64,000 nt of DNA from Stenotrophomonas sp. MYb238 (GTDB lineage Bacteria > Pseudomonadota > Gammaproteobacteria > Xanthomonadales > Xanthomonadaceae), in assembly GCF_009496535.1 (NCBI RefSeq), contig NZ_WIDL01000005.1:62001-126000 (forward strand). Direction: 5' to 3'. This document shows, piece by piece, positions 1 through 9,378 of this stretch; position 1 is the stretch's first letter, and every line of letters starts with the position of its first letter. The notes under the pieces were generated by a model that saw only the letters and a program-made list of their open reading frames with translations, searched no databases and was not told the origin of the DNA. A program made the translations under genes and the position numbers.

Positions 1-80
1 TGCCGGGCCAACTGCGCGCATGGGTGGTCGCGGGCGCAGCGCGCTCGCCATTGCTCGATGCGCTGGAAACGAAGCAGTGA
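1..80 (+). CDS. ispE: C-terminal end of IspE (4-diphosphocytidyl-2-C-methyl-D-erythritol kinase), partial
   Basis: An open frame enters from the left edge and stops with TGA at 78-80, giving 25 residues that end ARSPLLDALETKQ. This tail resembles the end of GHMP-type kinases. In the Xanthomonadaceae ispE sits just before tRNA-Gln and prs, as here, so the call rests mainly on gene order. The catalytic part lies outside the window. The enzyme would phosphorylate CDP-methylerythritol in the non-mevalonate isoprenoid pathway. Confidence 0.6.
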   Translation, partial: PGQLRAWVVAGAARSPLLDALETKQ

Positions 81-91
81 TGGATTGATGC

Positions 92-168
92 AGGGGCGTC
101 GCCAAGAGGCCCAAGGCACCAGGTTTTGATCCTGGCATTCGTAGGTTCGAATCCTACCGCCCCTGCCA
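92..168 (+). tRNA. tRNA-Gln (anticodon TTG)
   Basis: A full cloverleaf can be drawn. The seven-pair acceptor stem is 92-98 with 158-164, the anticodon stem 119-123 with 131-135, and the anticodon TTG lies at 126-128. The T-arm contains GGTTCGAATCC, and the CCA end is encoded (166-168). The gene starts 11 bp after the ispE stop. Confidence 0.95.
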
Positions 169-302
169 CTGCCCGGGTTTTCCCGCGGCAGCCCGCACGC
201 TCCCGTGCGGGGAAGCAAACGCGCCGGCCCCGGATGCCAGACGCTGCCGCCACAGGATGTTCCCCCGCTCCCGCTCTTTCGCCGCCGCCCGAGAAAGCCG
301 AC

Positions 303-1262
303 ATGCAAGATGCACAGAACCTGCTGGTTTTTTCCGGCAATGCCAACAAACACCTGGCGCAGAGCATCTGCAAGGAGCTGGGCGTGCAGCCGGGCAAGGC
401 GCTGGTCTCCAAGTTCTCCGACGGCGAGGTGCAGGTCGAGATCCAGGAGAACGTGCGCAAGCAGGACGTGTTCGTGGTGCAGCCGACCTGCGCGCCGAGC
501 GCGGAGAACCTGATGGAGCTGCTGGTGATCATCGACGCGCTCAAGCGCGCGAGCGCCGCATCCGTCACCGCGGTGGTGCCGTACTTCGGCTACGCCCGCC
601 AGGATCGCCGCATGCGCTCCTCGCGCGTGCCGATCACCGCCAAGGTCGCCGCCAAGATGTTCTCGGCCGTGCACACCGACCAGATCCTCACGGTCGACCT
701 GCATGCCGACCAGATCCAGGGTTTCTTCGACATGCCCGTGGACAACGTGTATGCCTCGCCGCTGCTGCTGGCCGACATCTGGCGCGCCTACGGCACCGAC
801 AACCTGATCGTGGTCAGCCCCGACGTCGGCGGCGTGGTGCGCGCCCGCGCGGTGGCCAAGCGCCTGGACGACGCCGACCTTGCGATCATCGACAAGCGCC
901 GTCCGCGCGCCAACGTCGCCACGGTGATGAACATCATCGGCGACGTCGAGGGCAAGACCTGCGTGATGGTCGACGACATCGTCGACACCGCCGGCACCCT
1001 GTGCGCCGCCGCCGCCGCGCTGAAGGCGCGCGGCGCGGTCAAGGTCGCCGCGTACTGCACCCACGCCGTGCTCTCGGGCCCGGCGGTGGACAACCTGAAC
1101 AACTCCCAGCTCGACGAGCTGGTGGTGACCGACACGATCCCGTTGTCCGACGTGGCCCGTGTCTGCACCAAGATCCGCCAGATCAGCGTGGCCGAGATGC
1201 TGGCCGAGACGATGCGCCGCATCGCCTTCGGCGAGTCGGTCAGCTCGATGTACGTGGATTGA
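303..1262 (+). CDS. prs: Ribose-phosphate pyrophosphokinase (PRPP synthase)
   Basis: Cytoplasmic enzyme that transfers pyrophosphate from ATP to ribose 5-phosphate, making PRPP for purine, pyrimidine, histidine, tryptophan and NAD synthesis. The 319 residues match the bacterial class I length (about 315). Visible motifs are the ATP-loop [10 protein letters not shown], the family signature [11 protein letters not shown] near residue 131, and the PRPP-binding loop [10 protein letters not shown] near 222. The frame stays open upstream into the tRNA gene, but ATG at 303 gives the usual N-terminus ([15 protein letters not shown]), so that start was chosen. It lies 134 bp after tRNA-Gln and upstream of rplY, as in other Xanthomonadaceae. 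Confidence 0.97.
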   Translation: MQDAQNLLVFSGNANKHLAQSICKELGVQPGKALVSKFSDGEVQVEIQENVRKQDVFVVQPTCAPSAENLMELLVIIDALKRASAASVTAVVPYFGYARQDRRMRSSRVPITAKVAAKMFSAVHTDQILTVDLHADQIQGFFDMPVDNVYASPLLLADIWRAYGTDNLIVVSPDVGGVVRARAVAKRLDDADLAIIDKRRPRANVATVMNIIGDVEGKTCVMVDDIVDTAGTLCAAAAALKARGAVKVAAYCTHAVLSGPAVDNLNNSQLDELVVTDTIPLSDVARVCTKIRQISVAEMLAETMRRIAFGESVSSMYVD

Positions 1263-1271
1263 AGAACCCCG

Positions 1272-1324
1272 GGTTCCGGCGCCTTGCCGGAACCGGCAGC
1301 GGCATCCCTGGTCGCGGGGATGCC
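1272..1324 (+). other. Two consecutive intercistronic stem-loops (prs-rplY)
   Basis: GGTTCCGGC (1272-1280) pairs with GCCGGAACC (1286-1294). GGCATCCC (1301-1308) pairs with GGGATGCC (1317-1324). Neither is followed by a T-run, so they are more likely RNA-processing or attenuation structures than simple terminators. They lie in the rplY leader and could play a part in L25 control, which is inference. Confidence 0.5.
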
Positions 1325-1372
1325 TCCATCACGCACCGCCTGCGGTGCAACAACCAAGAAGAGTAGTCAACA

Positions 1373-1978
1373 ATGGCAAAGTCCCACGAAATCAAGGTCG
1401 CCCGTCGCGACGTGCAGGGCAAGGGTGCGAGCCGCCGCCTGCGTCACGCCGGTCTGGTCCCGGGCATCGTCTACGGCGGTGACCGCGAGCCGGCGATGGT
1501 CGAGTTCAACCACAACGAAATCTGGCTGGCCCAGCAGAACGAGTGGTTCTACTCCTCGATCATCGACCTCAACCTCGACGGCAGCATCTACAAGGTGCTG
1601 CTGCGCGACATGCAGCGTCACCCGTACAAGCAGCTGGTCATGCACCTGGACTTCCAGCGCGTGAACGAGAACGAAGTGCTCAACGCCACCGTGCCGCTGC
1701 ACTTCATCAACGAGGAGATCTCCCCGGCCGGCAAGACCGCCGACGTGCTGGTCACCCACGAGCTGAAGGAAGTGCACATCACCTGCCTGCCGAAGGACCT
1801 GCCGCAGTCGATCGAAGTCGACCTGGCCGCCCTGGCCGCCGGCGACATCATCTACCTGTCGCAGATCAAGCTGCCGGCGGGCGTGGAAATCCCGGCGCTG
1901 AAGCTGGGCAAGGACCACGACGATGCCGTCGTCATCGCCAAGGCGCCGAGCGCCGCCGCCGAGGAAGCCGCCGAGTAA
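1373..1978 (+). CDS. rplY: Large-subunit ribosomal protein L25, CTC form
   Basis: Binds 5S rRNA in the 50S subunit. At 201 residues this is the long CTC-type protein: an N-terminal L25 domain (about 1-95, with RRDVQGKGASRRLRHAGLVP and the NEWFYSSI region) plus a C-terminal beta domain (PAGKTADVLVTHELKEV). E. coli L25 has only the first domain, at 94 residues. A purine-rich site (AAGAAGAG) lies upstream of ATG 1373. The short Ala/Glu-rich tail (SAAAEEAAE) is usual for the family. Neighbours prs and pth make the standard prs-rplY-pth-ychF cluster. Confidence 0.96.
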   Translation: MAKSHEIKVARRDVQGKGASRRLRHAGLVPGIVYGGDREPAMVEFNHNEIWLAQQNEWFYSSIIDLNLDGSIYKVLLRDMQRHPYKQLVMHLDFQRVNENEVLNATVPLHFINEEISPAGKTADVLVTHELKEVHITCLPKDLPQSIEVDLAALAAGDIIYLSQIKLPAGVEIPALKLGKDHDDAVVIAKAPSAAAEEAAE

Positions 1979-1988
1979 TCGGCCGGTT

Positions 1989-2013
1989 GCGTCCGCCCGC
2001 ACCGGGCGGACGC
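1989..2013 (+). other. Perfect 10-bp stem-loop between rplY and pth
   Basis: GCGTCCGCCC (1989-1998) is fully complementary to GGGCGGACGC (2004-2013) around a 5-nt loop. It begins 10 bp after the rplY stop and has no T-run, so it is a candidate RNA-stability or attenuation element rather than a classical terminator. Confidence 0.55.
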
Positions 2014-2029
2014 AGCCAACGGTGGACGC

Positions 2030-2611
2030 ATGACTGGCCTGAGATTGATCGTCGGTCTGGGCAATCCCGGAACCGAACACGCCCGGACCCGGCACAATGC
2101 CGGGTTTCATTTCGTTGAGGCCCTGGCCGAACGGGCGGGCGCGCGCTGGACGCTCGAAGGCAAGCTGTTCGGCGAAGTGGCCAAGGCCGACATCGGCGGC
2201 CAGCCGGTATGGCTGCTCAAGCCGGCCACCTTCATGAACCTGTCCGGCAAGTCGGTCACCGCCGCGCAGCGGTTCTGGAAGATCGAATCGGAACAGACCC
2301 TGCTCGCGCACGACGAACTGGACCTGCCGCCGGGTACGGCGCGGTTGAAGTTCGACGGCGGCCATGGCGGCCAGAACGGCCTGCGCGACACCATCCGCCT
2401 GCTCGGGCATGGCAGGTTCCACCGCCTGCGCATCGGCATCGGCCATCCCGGCCACAAGGACCGCGTGGTGCCATGGGTGCTGGGCCGTCCGTCGAAGGAC
2501 GACGAAGTGCTGGTCTCGCGCGCCATCGACGACGCCATCGACGTGCTGCCGCTGGCGGTGCAGGGCGATTTCAACGAGGCCATGAAGCGGCTGCACACGG
2601 GCAAACCGTGA
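2030..2611 (+). CDS. pth: Peptidyl-tRNA hydrolase
   Basis: Cleaves peptidyl-tRNA released from stalled ribosomes, recycling tRNA in the cytoplasm. The 193 residues match E. coli Pth (194). The expected active-site parts are present: the N-terminal GLGNPG, the catalytic His in [13 protein letters not shown], the Asp in HDELDLPPG, and [11 protein letters not shown]. The gene lies 51 bp after rplY and 76 bp before ychF, as in many gammaproteobacteria. Confidence 0.97.
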   Translation: MTGLRLIVGLGNPGTEHARTRHNAGFHFVEALAERAGARWTLEGKLFGEVAKADIGGQPVWLLKPATFMNLSGKSVTAAQRFWKIESEQTLLAHDELDLPPGTARLKFDGGHGGQNGLRDTIRLLGHGRFHRLRIGIGHPGHKDRVVPWVLGRPSKDDEVLVSRAIDDAIDVLPLAVQGDFNEAMKRLHTGKP

Positions 2612-2687
2612 TTGCGGCCTGCGCTTTCGCGCGCGGCGACGCCGCCGGAGAGCGCAGGCCGGAATCCCGAATCCTGGAGTTTGTGGC

Positions 2688-3779
<1,092 letters not shown>

Positions 3780-3907
3780 CGGATTTTTCGGAACTCATGA
3801 GCGCTTGATAGCGCTCGGTGGATTGGGCAGGTCTTTTTAAATCAAGGACTTGCCAAACAATACGGTCTGCTGAGCGTTCCTATTGTTCATCGAGGTCTGA
3901 AAAATTT

Positions 3908-3948
3908 GGGGGTAGCGTTGGGGGTACTCGTGTTCAACCGTGGGGGTA
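3908..3948 (+). repeat. Three GGGGGTA direct repeats upstream of the integrase
   Basis: GGGGGTA occurs at 3908-3914, 3920-3926 and 3942-3948, all in the same orientation and all within 70 bp of the integrase start. Short direct repeats at such positions are typical arm-type integrase or excisionase binding sites next to attL/attP, so that is the favoured reading. The core crossover site could not be identified. Confidence 0.55.
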
Positions 3949-3973
3949 CATCTCCCCGCAGTGGAGTCCAACG

Positions 3974-5185
3974 ATGCCCGAGAATCTACTCACCGACCTC
4001 AAGGTTAGGTCGGCCAAATCGACTGATCGAGACTGGAAACTTTCAGACGGCGGGGGCCTGTTCCTGCTGGTCAAGCCCACCGGCGGCAAGCTCTGGCGGT
4101 GGAAGTACCGCCTGCAAGGCAAGGAGAACCTCTTTGCCATTGGCGGCTTTCCTCAAGTAAGCCTTGCGGATGCACGTGCGGCCCGAGAGACGGCGCGTGC
4201 CCTGGTCAAGCAAGGCATTCATCCTGCGCATGAGCGGCGGCAGGTCAAAGAGCGCAACCTGGAGGCGCTGGAGGAACGCAAGCGTGCAAAGGAAAGCTTG
4301 TTCGCCAAGGTGACGCAGGCTTACCTGGCCGAGATCAAGCCAGTCTTTGCGCTCAGTTCCTATCGCACGAAAGAATCCCGCATCAGGAAGTACCTGTCGC
4401 CCAAGTTCGACGGAATGCCGATGAGTGACATTGGCGTCAAGCAGATCCGCCCGTTGCTGGAGGAGTGCAAGGCTCATGGTGCGTGGGCGGCCATCCACGT
4501 CAAAGGCGATCTTTCGGCGATCTTTGAGTTCGCGGTGGTGCGGGGGCTGGTCGAGGCCAATCCGATCCCCAGCCTGCGCGGGCTGCTGCGCGTGCCGTCC
4601 AGCGAGAGCAAGGCGGCGATGACGCGAGAGCAAATCCAGAAGTTCTATCAGGAGTTGCGCGGCTACCGGGGCTATCCGGAGACCTCGTTGTGCCTGCGGC
4701 TGATTGCGCTGACCGCCTGCCGTCCAGGGGAGGCGGCGGATGCCGAGTGGGACGAGTTCGACTTTGAGGATGCGCTGTGGCGTCGGCCCGCGGCCAAGAT
4801 GAAGGCCCGGCGCGATCATGTCTGCCCGCTGTCCATACAGGCCGTTGCAGTACTGAAGGACTTGCAGCGCATCACGGGCGGTGGCCGCTACCTGTTCCCG
4901 CACCGGAGCGGCAAGGGCTTCACCACACCCAATCGGCTGACCTATGCCATGCGCGACATGAACCTGGGCCGGGGAACAACACCGCACTGTTGGCGGACGA
5001 CCTTTTCAACCTGGGCCAACGAGAACGGATTCCGGCCCGATGCGATCGAGCGACAGCTTGCCCACGTGGAGAGCAACAAGGTACGGGCGACCTACAACAA
5101 GGCGCTGCTGCTGGATCAGAGAAGGACGCTGTTGCAGGACTGGGCGGACTATCTGGGTGCGGCGGAGGGCAGCGGCACAGCATAG
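3974..5185 (+). CDS. P4-type tyrosine integrase
   Basis: Site-specific recombinase expected to integrate and excise the island. Residues 1-90 form the DUF4102-type N-terminal arm-binding domain (LSDGGGLFLLVKPTGGKLWR). A core-binding domain and the catalytic domain follow. Catalytic residues are Arg250 (TACRPGEA), His338 and Arg341 (TPHCWRTTFSTW), His364 (LAHVES) and the nucleophile Tyr374 (RATYNKA). ATG 3974 was chosen because MPENLLTDLKV matches the family N-terminus; the frame is open further upstream. At 403 residues it is full length and intact. It opens the island just after ychF. No tRNA gene is seen at the junction, which is unusual for this family. Confidence 0.93.
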   Translation: MPENLLTDLKVRSAKSTDRDWKLSDGGGLFLLVKPTGGKLWRWKYRLQGKENLFAIGGFPQVSLADARAARETARALVKQGIHPAHERRQVKERNLEALEERKRAKESLFAKVTQAYLAEIKPVFALSSYRTKESRIRKYLSPKFDGMPMSDIGVKQIRPLLEECKAHGAWAAIHVKGDLSAIFEFAVVRGLVEANPIPSLRGLLRVPSSESKAAMTREQIQKFYQELRGYRGYPETSLCLRLIALTACRPGEAADAEWDEFDFEDALWRRPAAKMKARRDHVCPLSIQAVAVLKDLQRITGGGRYLFPHRSGKGFTTPNRLTYAMRDMNLGRGTTPHCWRTTFSTWANENGFRPDAIERQLAHVESNKVRATYNKALLLDQRRTLLQDWADYLGAAEGSGTA

Positions 5186-5325
5186 GGAAGATTTGGCCGG
5201 GTGTCGCGGAATTAATGGACAGGGGTGGCCCTTTCCTTTTCTGGCTCGGGCCTTTGTCCCTTGGATACCGTTCCCTTGCAGTTTGCTTTTGTCGAGAGGC
5301 TGATGCGGGAAATAGGGTAGTGAAG

Positions 5326-5357
5326 TAAAAAATAGGGTAATTTGTATTGGATTACCC
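5326..5357 (-). terminator. Intrinsic terminator of the restriction operon
   Basis: Read on the minus strand, GGGTAAT and ATTACCC (plus-strand 5351-5357 and 5335-5341) form a 7-bp stem with a 9-nt loop, followed by TATTTTTT. It lies 15 bp beyond the hsdM stop. The plus strand here also has AATAGGGTA twice, at 5311 and 5331. Confidence 0.65.
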
Positions 5358-5372
5358 CATTTGGGGGATCGC

Positions 5373-6980
5373 CTAGGGCAATAAAGGCAATCCCAGTTCA
5401 GCCAGATACTGATTGTGTCGCTTCTTGGCTTCGGTAATCTTCTGTTCGGCGGCGAGCAGGTTGGCATGCACCACCGCCAAGTCGATCTCTTCCTCGGCCT
5501 CAGCCGTGCTCACGTAGCGCGAGATGTTCAGGTTGAAATCGTTCTTCTCGATTTCTTCCATGCTCACGCGGCGCGAATAGCGCTGCTCTTCCTTGCGGTA
5601 CTGGTAGGTGTCGATGATCTTGTTGATGTGCTCGGACTGAAGCACGTTCTGCCGCTTGGCCTTGTCGTACTCCTCTGCGGCATTGATGAACAGCACGTCG
5701 TCCGGCTTCTTGCACTTCTTCAGCACAAGGATGCACACCGGGATGCCGGTGGAGAAGAACAGGTTGGCGGGCAGGCCAATCACCGTGTCGATGTGCCCAT
5801 CCTTGAGCAGCTTGGTGCGGATGCGGGCCTCGGCGCCGCCACGGAACAACACCCCGTGCGGCAGGATGATGGCCATCACGCCGTCCTGCTTCAGGAAGTA
5901 GAAGCCATGCAGCAGGAACGCGAAGTCCGCCGCCGACTTGGGCGCCAGGCCATAGTTCTTGAAGCGCATGTCCTCGCTGAGCGATTCCGAGGGCTCCCAG
6001 CGATAGCTGAATGGCGGGTTGGCCACCACTGCATCGAACTTTGGCATCTTGGCCGGGTTTGTCTCGCGCAGGGCATCCCACTCGTTGAGTAGGGTGTCGC
6101 CGTGGAAGATATCGAACTCTGAATCCTTCACCCCGTGCAGCAGCATGTTCATGCGCGCCAAGTTGTAGGTGGTGATGTTTTTCTCTTGCCCATAGATCTT
6201 GCCGATGCCGTGCGGCCCCATCCGGTGACGCACATTCAGCAGCAGCGAGCCAGACCCGCAGGCAAAGTCCAGCACGCTGTCCAGGTGCGAGCGTTGGCCC
6301 GTGGCGGGCTCCTGCCCGTCCAGCGTGACGATGGCTGACAGGATGCTTGAAATGGGCTGCGGGGTGTAGAACTCGCCCGCCTTTTTGCCCGAGCCTGCTG
6401 CGAACTGGCTGATCAGATACTCATAGGCATCGCCCAGCGTGTCGCTGTCGGTCGAGAACTGGCTCAGCCCGTTCGCGATCTCCTTGATGATCTTGCACAG
6501 CTGAGCATTGCGCTCGGCGTAGGTCTTGCCAAGCTTGTCCGAGGCGAGGTTGATCTCGGAGAACAAACCCCGAAAGGTGCTGGCGAATGATTCCGTCTCG
6601 ATGTAGCCCAGGCCCCTCTGCAGCGTCTTAAGCAGCTCACCATCCTGGGTGCGCGCCATCTCGGCGATGTTGCCCCACAGGTACTGCGGCTCGATCACGT
6701 AGTGCACCTTGCGGCGCATCTGCTTCTCGAATTCTTTGACATCGCCTTCGTTGGCCTCGTACCAAAGCTGCAGCGGCGTAGTGACTGAACCGTCGATCTG
6801 CTTCGGGTAGTCCTGGCCCAGCTCTTTTTTGGCAGCGGCCTCGTAGTTGTCCGAGAGGTAGCGCAGGAACAGGAAGGCGAGCATGTAGTCGCGAAAGTCA
6901 TCCGCGTTCATGGCGCCGCGCAGTTGGTCTGCAATCGCCCAAAGGGTCTTGCCCAGTTTTTGCTTTTCGAAATCGGTCAT
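5373..6980 (-). CDS. hsdM: Type I restriction-modification DNA methyltransferase subunit (HsdM)
   Basis: N6-adenine methyltransferase subunit; with HsdS it methylates the recognition site, and with HsdR it completes the restriction enzyme. The 535 residues contain an N-terminal HsdM helical domain, the FYTP element (204-207), the SAM-binding motif LDFACGSGSLLL (237-248) and the catalytic motif IV NPPF (321-324). All are intact. It is the last gene of the leftward operon, and its ATG overlaps the stop of the anticodon-nuclease gene in an ATGA pattern, implying translational coupling. Type I systems usually place hsdM next to hsdS; here the nuclease gene separates them. Confidence 0.96.
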   Translation of the reverse strand: MTDFEKQKLGKTLWAIADQLRGAMNADDFRDYMLAFLFLRYLSDNYEAAAKKELGQDYPKQIDGSVTTPLQLWYEANEGDVKEFEKQMRRKVHYVIEPQYLWGNIAEMARTQDGELLKTLQRGLGYIETESFASTFRGLFSEINLASDKLGKTYAERNAQLCKIIKEIANGLSQFSTDSDTLGDAYEYLISQFAAGSGKKAGEFYTPQPISSILSAIVTLDGQEPATGQRSHLDSVLDFACGSGSLLLNVRHRMGPHGIGKIYGQEKNITTYNLARMNMLLHGVKDSEFDIFHGDTLLNEWDALRETNPAKMPKFDAVVANPPFSYRWEPSESLSEDMRFKNYGLAPKSAADFAFLLHGFYFLKQDGVMAIILPHGVLFRGGAEARIRTKLLKDGHIDTVIGLPANLFFSTGIPVCILVLKKCKKPDDVLFINAAEEYDKAKRQNVLQSEHINKIIDTYQYRKEEQRYSRRVSMEEIEKNDFNLNISRYVSTAEAEEEIDLAVVHANLLAAEQKITEAKKRHNQYLAELGLPLLP

Positions 6981-8116
6981 GGTGTACCTGCTGGCCCAGC
7001 AGCCGGTGCAGGCTGGGGGAACAAATCGGGGTTGAACGGGTAGCGATTCAGGAAGCCATCAAGAATCGTCTTGAAGTGCTCCTTGTTCTCGTCTCCCATC
7101 GGCACGGGTTCGAACAAGGAATAGTCGCCGTGGCTCAGGATGTTGATGAGCCGGGCATGCAACACGCCTTCCGGGTCGTCCGCATCGTCGGTCGGGATGC
7201 AGGCCGAGAACTTCGAGAAGCCATGGAAACTCGCTGACTTCTCCAGCACCGAGCGCAGCATGTTGAAGTGGTAGGTGTACAGCTCGCCCGAATGAGCAGC
7301 CTGGTACAGGTCCGTCAGCACCGCCACATGGTGGAAGAACGGAGTCGCCCCGGTGTAGGCCAGGTTGTATGAGCCGTCCGTTTTGGATCGCGACAAGAAG
7401 TGCGCCGAGACTTTCTTCGACTTGCGCGCATCCAGTTCGTTGTGCATCACGTTGAAGAACAGCGGATGGTGCGACGAGATGATGATCTTCAGCGGGTTGT
7501 CTGCCTTGTTCAATAGCTGCGCAAGGTGGTTGCCCACGGAGACGGCGTTGTGCTCATCGAGCGACGAAATCGGATCGTCGATGTAGACGTACTTCACCCA
7601 GCGGTAGGCCTCGATCTCCGGGTCCATCGCCAGCCGCATGACGGCGAGGAAGAAGCACCAGACGAAGAGGTTCTCTTCGCCGCGCGACACCTTGATGTTG
7701 TCGATGACCTCCCCGTTCACCGTGCGCGAGAACCGCACCGCCCATTCCTGGGTGTCGATGCGGAAGTCAAAGTCCGCGTAACGCTGCAGCAGCGGCCGGA
7801 TGCGGTTGTCCATCTCCAATTCGGCCAAGCCGGAGAAGAAGCGCGAGTCGGCGTTCAGCGTCAACTTGCGGTCGCTGTCCCCCTCCAGGTCGTTATCCCA
7901 GTGGAAGAGATCTTCGGTGAAGGCATTGAAGTAGAGGGTGTCACGTACATCATCGTCAGCGCCACCCTGTTTGCCGATATCCTTAAACGCCATGGACAGG
8001 CGTGTTTTTCCCGTGCCGTTGTAGGCATATAAAATAATTACGTTCTTGTTTTCTAGTTCTTTTCGGAGGTGGGCGGAAACTTCGATTATTCCTGCAAAGG
8101 ATTTAGAATTTCTCAT
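6977..8116 (-). CDS. prrC: PrrC-type anticodon nuclease, linked to type I restriction
   Basis: Known PrrC proteins lie silent on their type Ic restriction partner and, when a phage inhibits restriction, cut tRNA-Lys in the anticodon loop and block translation. The 379 residues (E. coli PrrC about 396) have an ABC-ATPase half: Walker A AYNGTGKT (31-38), the PrrC-box FNAFTEDLFHWDND (63-76), signature SRGEEN (144-149), Walker B YVYIDDP (176-182) and H-loop His216. The C-terminal nuclease half shows Arg288 and Glu292 (RSVLE) and His329 (NILSHGD), in the order of PrrC's Arg-Glu-His triad. It overlaps hsdS and hsdM by ATGA junctions. It lacks the zinc-hook coiled coil of RloC. The tRNA target in this host is inferred, not shown. 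Confidence 0.88.
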   Translation of the reverse strand: MRNSKSFAGIIEVSAHLRKELENKNVIILYAYNGTGKTRLSMAFKDIGKQGGADDDVRDTLYFNAFTEDLFHWDNDLEGDSDRKLTLNADSRFFSGLAELEMDNRIRPLLQRYADFDFRIDTQEWAVRFSRTVNGEVIDNIKVSRGEENLFVWCFFLAVMRLAMDPEIEAYRWVKYVYIDDPISSLDEHNAVSVGNHLAQLLNKADNPLKIIISSHHPLFFNVMHNELDARKSKKVSAHFLSRSKTDGSYNLAYTGATPFFHHVAVLTDLYQAAHSGELYTYHFNMLRSVLEKSASFHGFSKFSACIPTDDADDPEGVLHARLINILSHGDYSLFEPVPMGDENKEHFKTILDGFLNRYPFNPDLFPQPAPAAGPAGTP

Positions 8117-9366
8117 TCTGAAGTCCGAGTTCCTACAAAGAATAGACTCTGCAGTAAAGACTCCTTATGAGTTCTCAATGCCTGCACTTTCTTGCTTTGC
8201 ACGTTGAGGACCTCATCAAGAGACATTAACGAATCCGCAATCTTATTCTGCTCTTCGATGGGTGGACAGTGCAGTTGTATCTTGGAAAAGTCATCAAAAT
8301 ACAATCGGAGCCTGTCCTCCGTTAGTCCTCGAGAATGTGCCGTCAAGACTTGCATTGTCTCTGGCAGTTTCAAGAGGTAATAAAAGAAATTTGGATTTAT
8401 GTCTCGAGGGACAAGGACCACATAGGCAGGGCTGACCATACAATCCTCCGGCGCAACACCGAGAGCACCTTGCCACATGCGCATCATGTTATAGACAATA
8501 TCGCCCTTTTTTACAGCTTTGTTCCCGTTGGAATCGGCGAGGTCATCAATTTTTCGGTCTAGCGATGATCGAGGAACCATGCCTTCAGTCATTGTGACGG
8601 AATAAATCGGGAGATTTGAATTTCCTCGATCAACCCGATTGCTAAAAATCTCCGCTGCCGGGCGCTTAGCCCATGGGGCAGTCTCGCGGAACTCTGGAAA
8701 CCTCAAGCTTGGGGTTGCTAACCCCTTGCTAGGGAATAGGCTCTGCAGGAGAGCTCTCTTGAATTCTTTAAGGGATTCAAGTCTTTCGCTCTCCAGGCTG
8801 ATCAACTCTTCGGCTGAAGATATGAATGCAGCCAGGCAATCTTGCTTTTCAGCCGTTTTTGGGAAAGGTATTTTTCCAGAAAGAAACGTGCTGTTTGAAA
8901 TTTGAATTGTGTTTTTTGCGCCCTTCTTGGCCAGCGGTTCAAGAAACTTTATTGATCGGGATGGGGATTCAAAAAAGCTTTCAACAATTAAGCCAATGCT
9001 TGCGCTCTGTGGGCGAAAAACTCCATACAGTGGCGACAGGATTACATCTTTTTTTGTTTTGTTTTGCTTGACTATGCCGAATGGAAAGCTTCCGGTGGGG
9101 CTTTTTGTGTAAACTACATCATGATGGTGCGCTAAATTATATTTTCCGGTATCCGAGGTGGCGTAACTCCGGCCGAGGTGTTCCCTTTGATTTATTATCC
9201 CCTTTTGCACTGAAACAGAGTGGACTTCGCAATTTCCGTCGTCTTTCTCGCCGTGCTCTAGCAAAACCTCGTGCAGAGGCCTTACGGCCCATTCGCTGGG
9301 AAATGAAAAAAGTGAGTGAATATGAGCGGTTGTCAATCGAATGGATTTTTGATCGCTATTTTTCAT
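8113..9366 (-). CDS. hsdS: Type I restriction specificity subunit (HsdS)
   Basis: Gives the restriction-modification complex its DNA sequence specificity. The 417 residues show two target-recognition domains (about 20-165 and 225-365). Each is followed by a conserved helix: RLESLKEFKRALLQSLFP (195-212) and KVQALRTHKESLLQSLF (393-409), the paired repeats expected of a full-length two-half HsdS. It is visibly richer in A and T than its neighbours, as is common for HsdS exchanged between strains. It starts 12 bp after hsdR and overlaps prrC. The recognised DNA sequence cannot be predicted from this reading. Confidence 0.93.
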   Translation of the reverse strand: MKNSDQKSIRLTTAHIHSLFSFPSEWAVRPLHEVLLEHGEKDDGNCEVHSVSVQKGIINQREHLGRSYATSDTGKYNLAHHHDVVYTKSPTGSFPFGIVKQNKTKKDVILSPLYGVFRPQSASIGLIVESFFESPSRSIKFLEPLAKKGAKNTIQISNSTFLSGKIPFPKTAEKQDCLAAFISSAEELISLESERLESLKEFKRALLQSLFPSKGLATPSLRFPEFRETAPWAKRPAAEIFSNRVDRGNSNLPIYSVTMTEGMVPRSSLDRKIDDLADSNGNKAVKKGDIVYNMMRMWQGALGVAPEDCMVSPAYVVLVPRDINPNFFYYLLKLPETMQVLTAHSRGLTEDRLRLYFDDFSKIQLHCPPIEEQNKIADSLMSLDEVLNVQSKKVQALRTHKESLLQSLFFVGTRTSE

Positions 9367-9378
9367 TGTTGAATTCCT

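Noticed and set aside
126-302. In-frame upstream extension of prs, starting within tRNA-Gln
   Set aside because: It would translate a tRNA gene, and the sequence is unlike any PRPP synthase N-terminus; ATG 303 gives the normal start.
6977-8116. Reading the ATPase gene as RloC
   Set aside because: RloC is about twice as long, with a zinc-hook coiled coil; this protein is PrrC-sized and has the PrrC-box.
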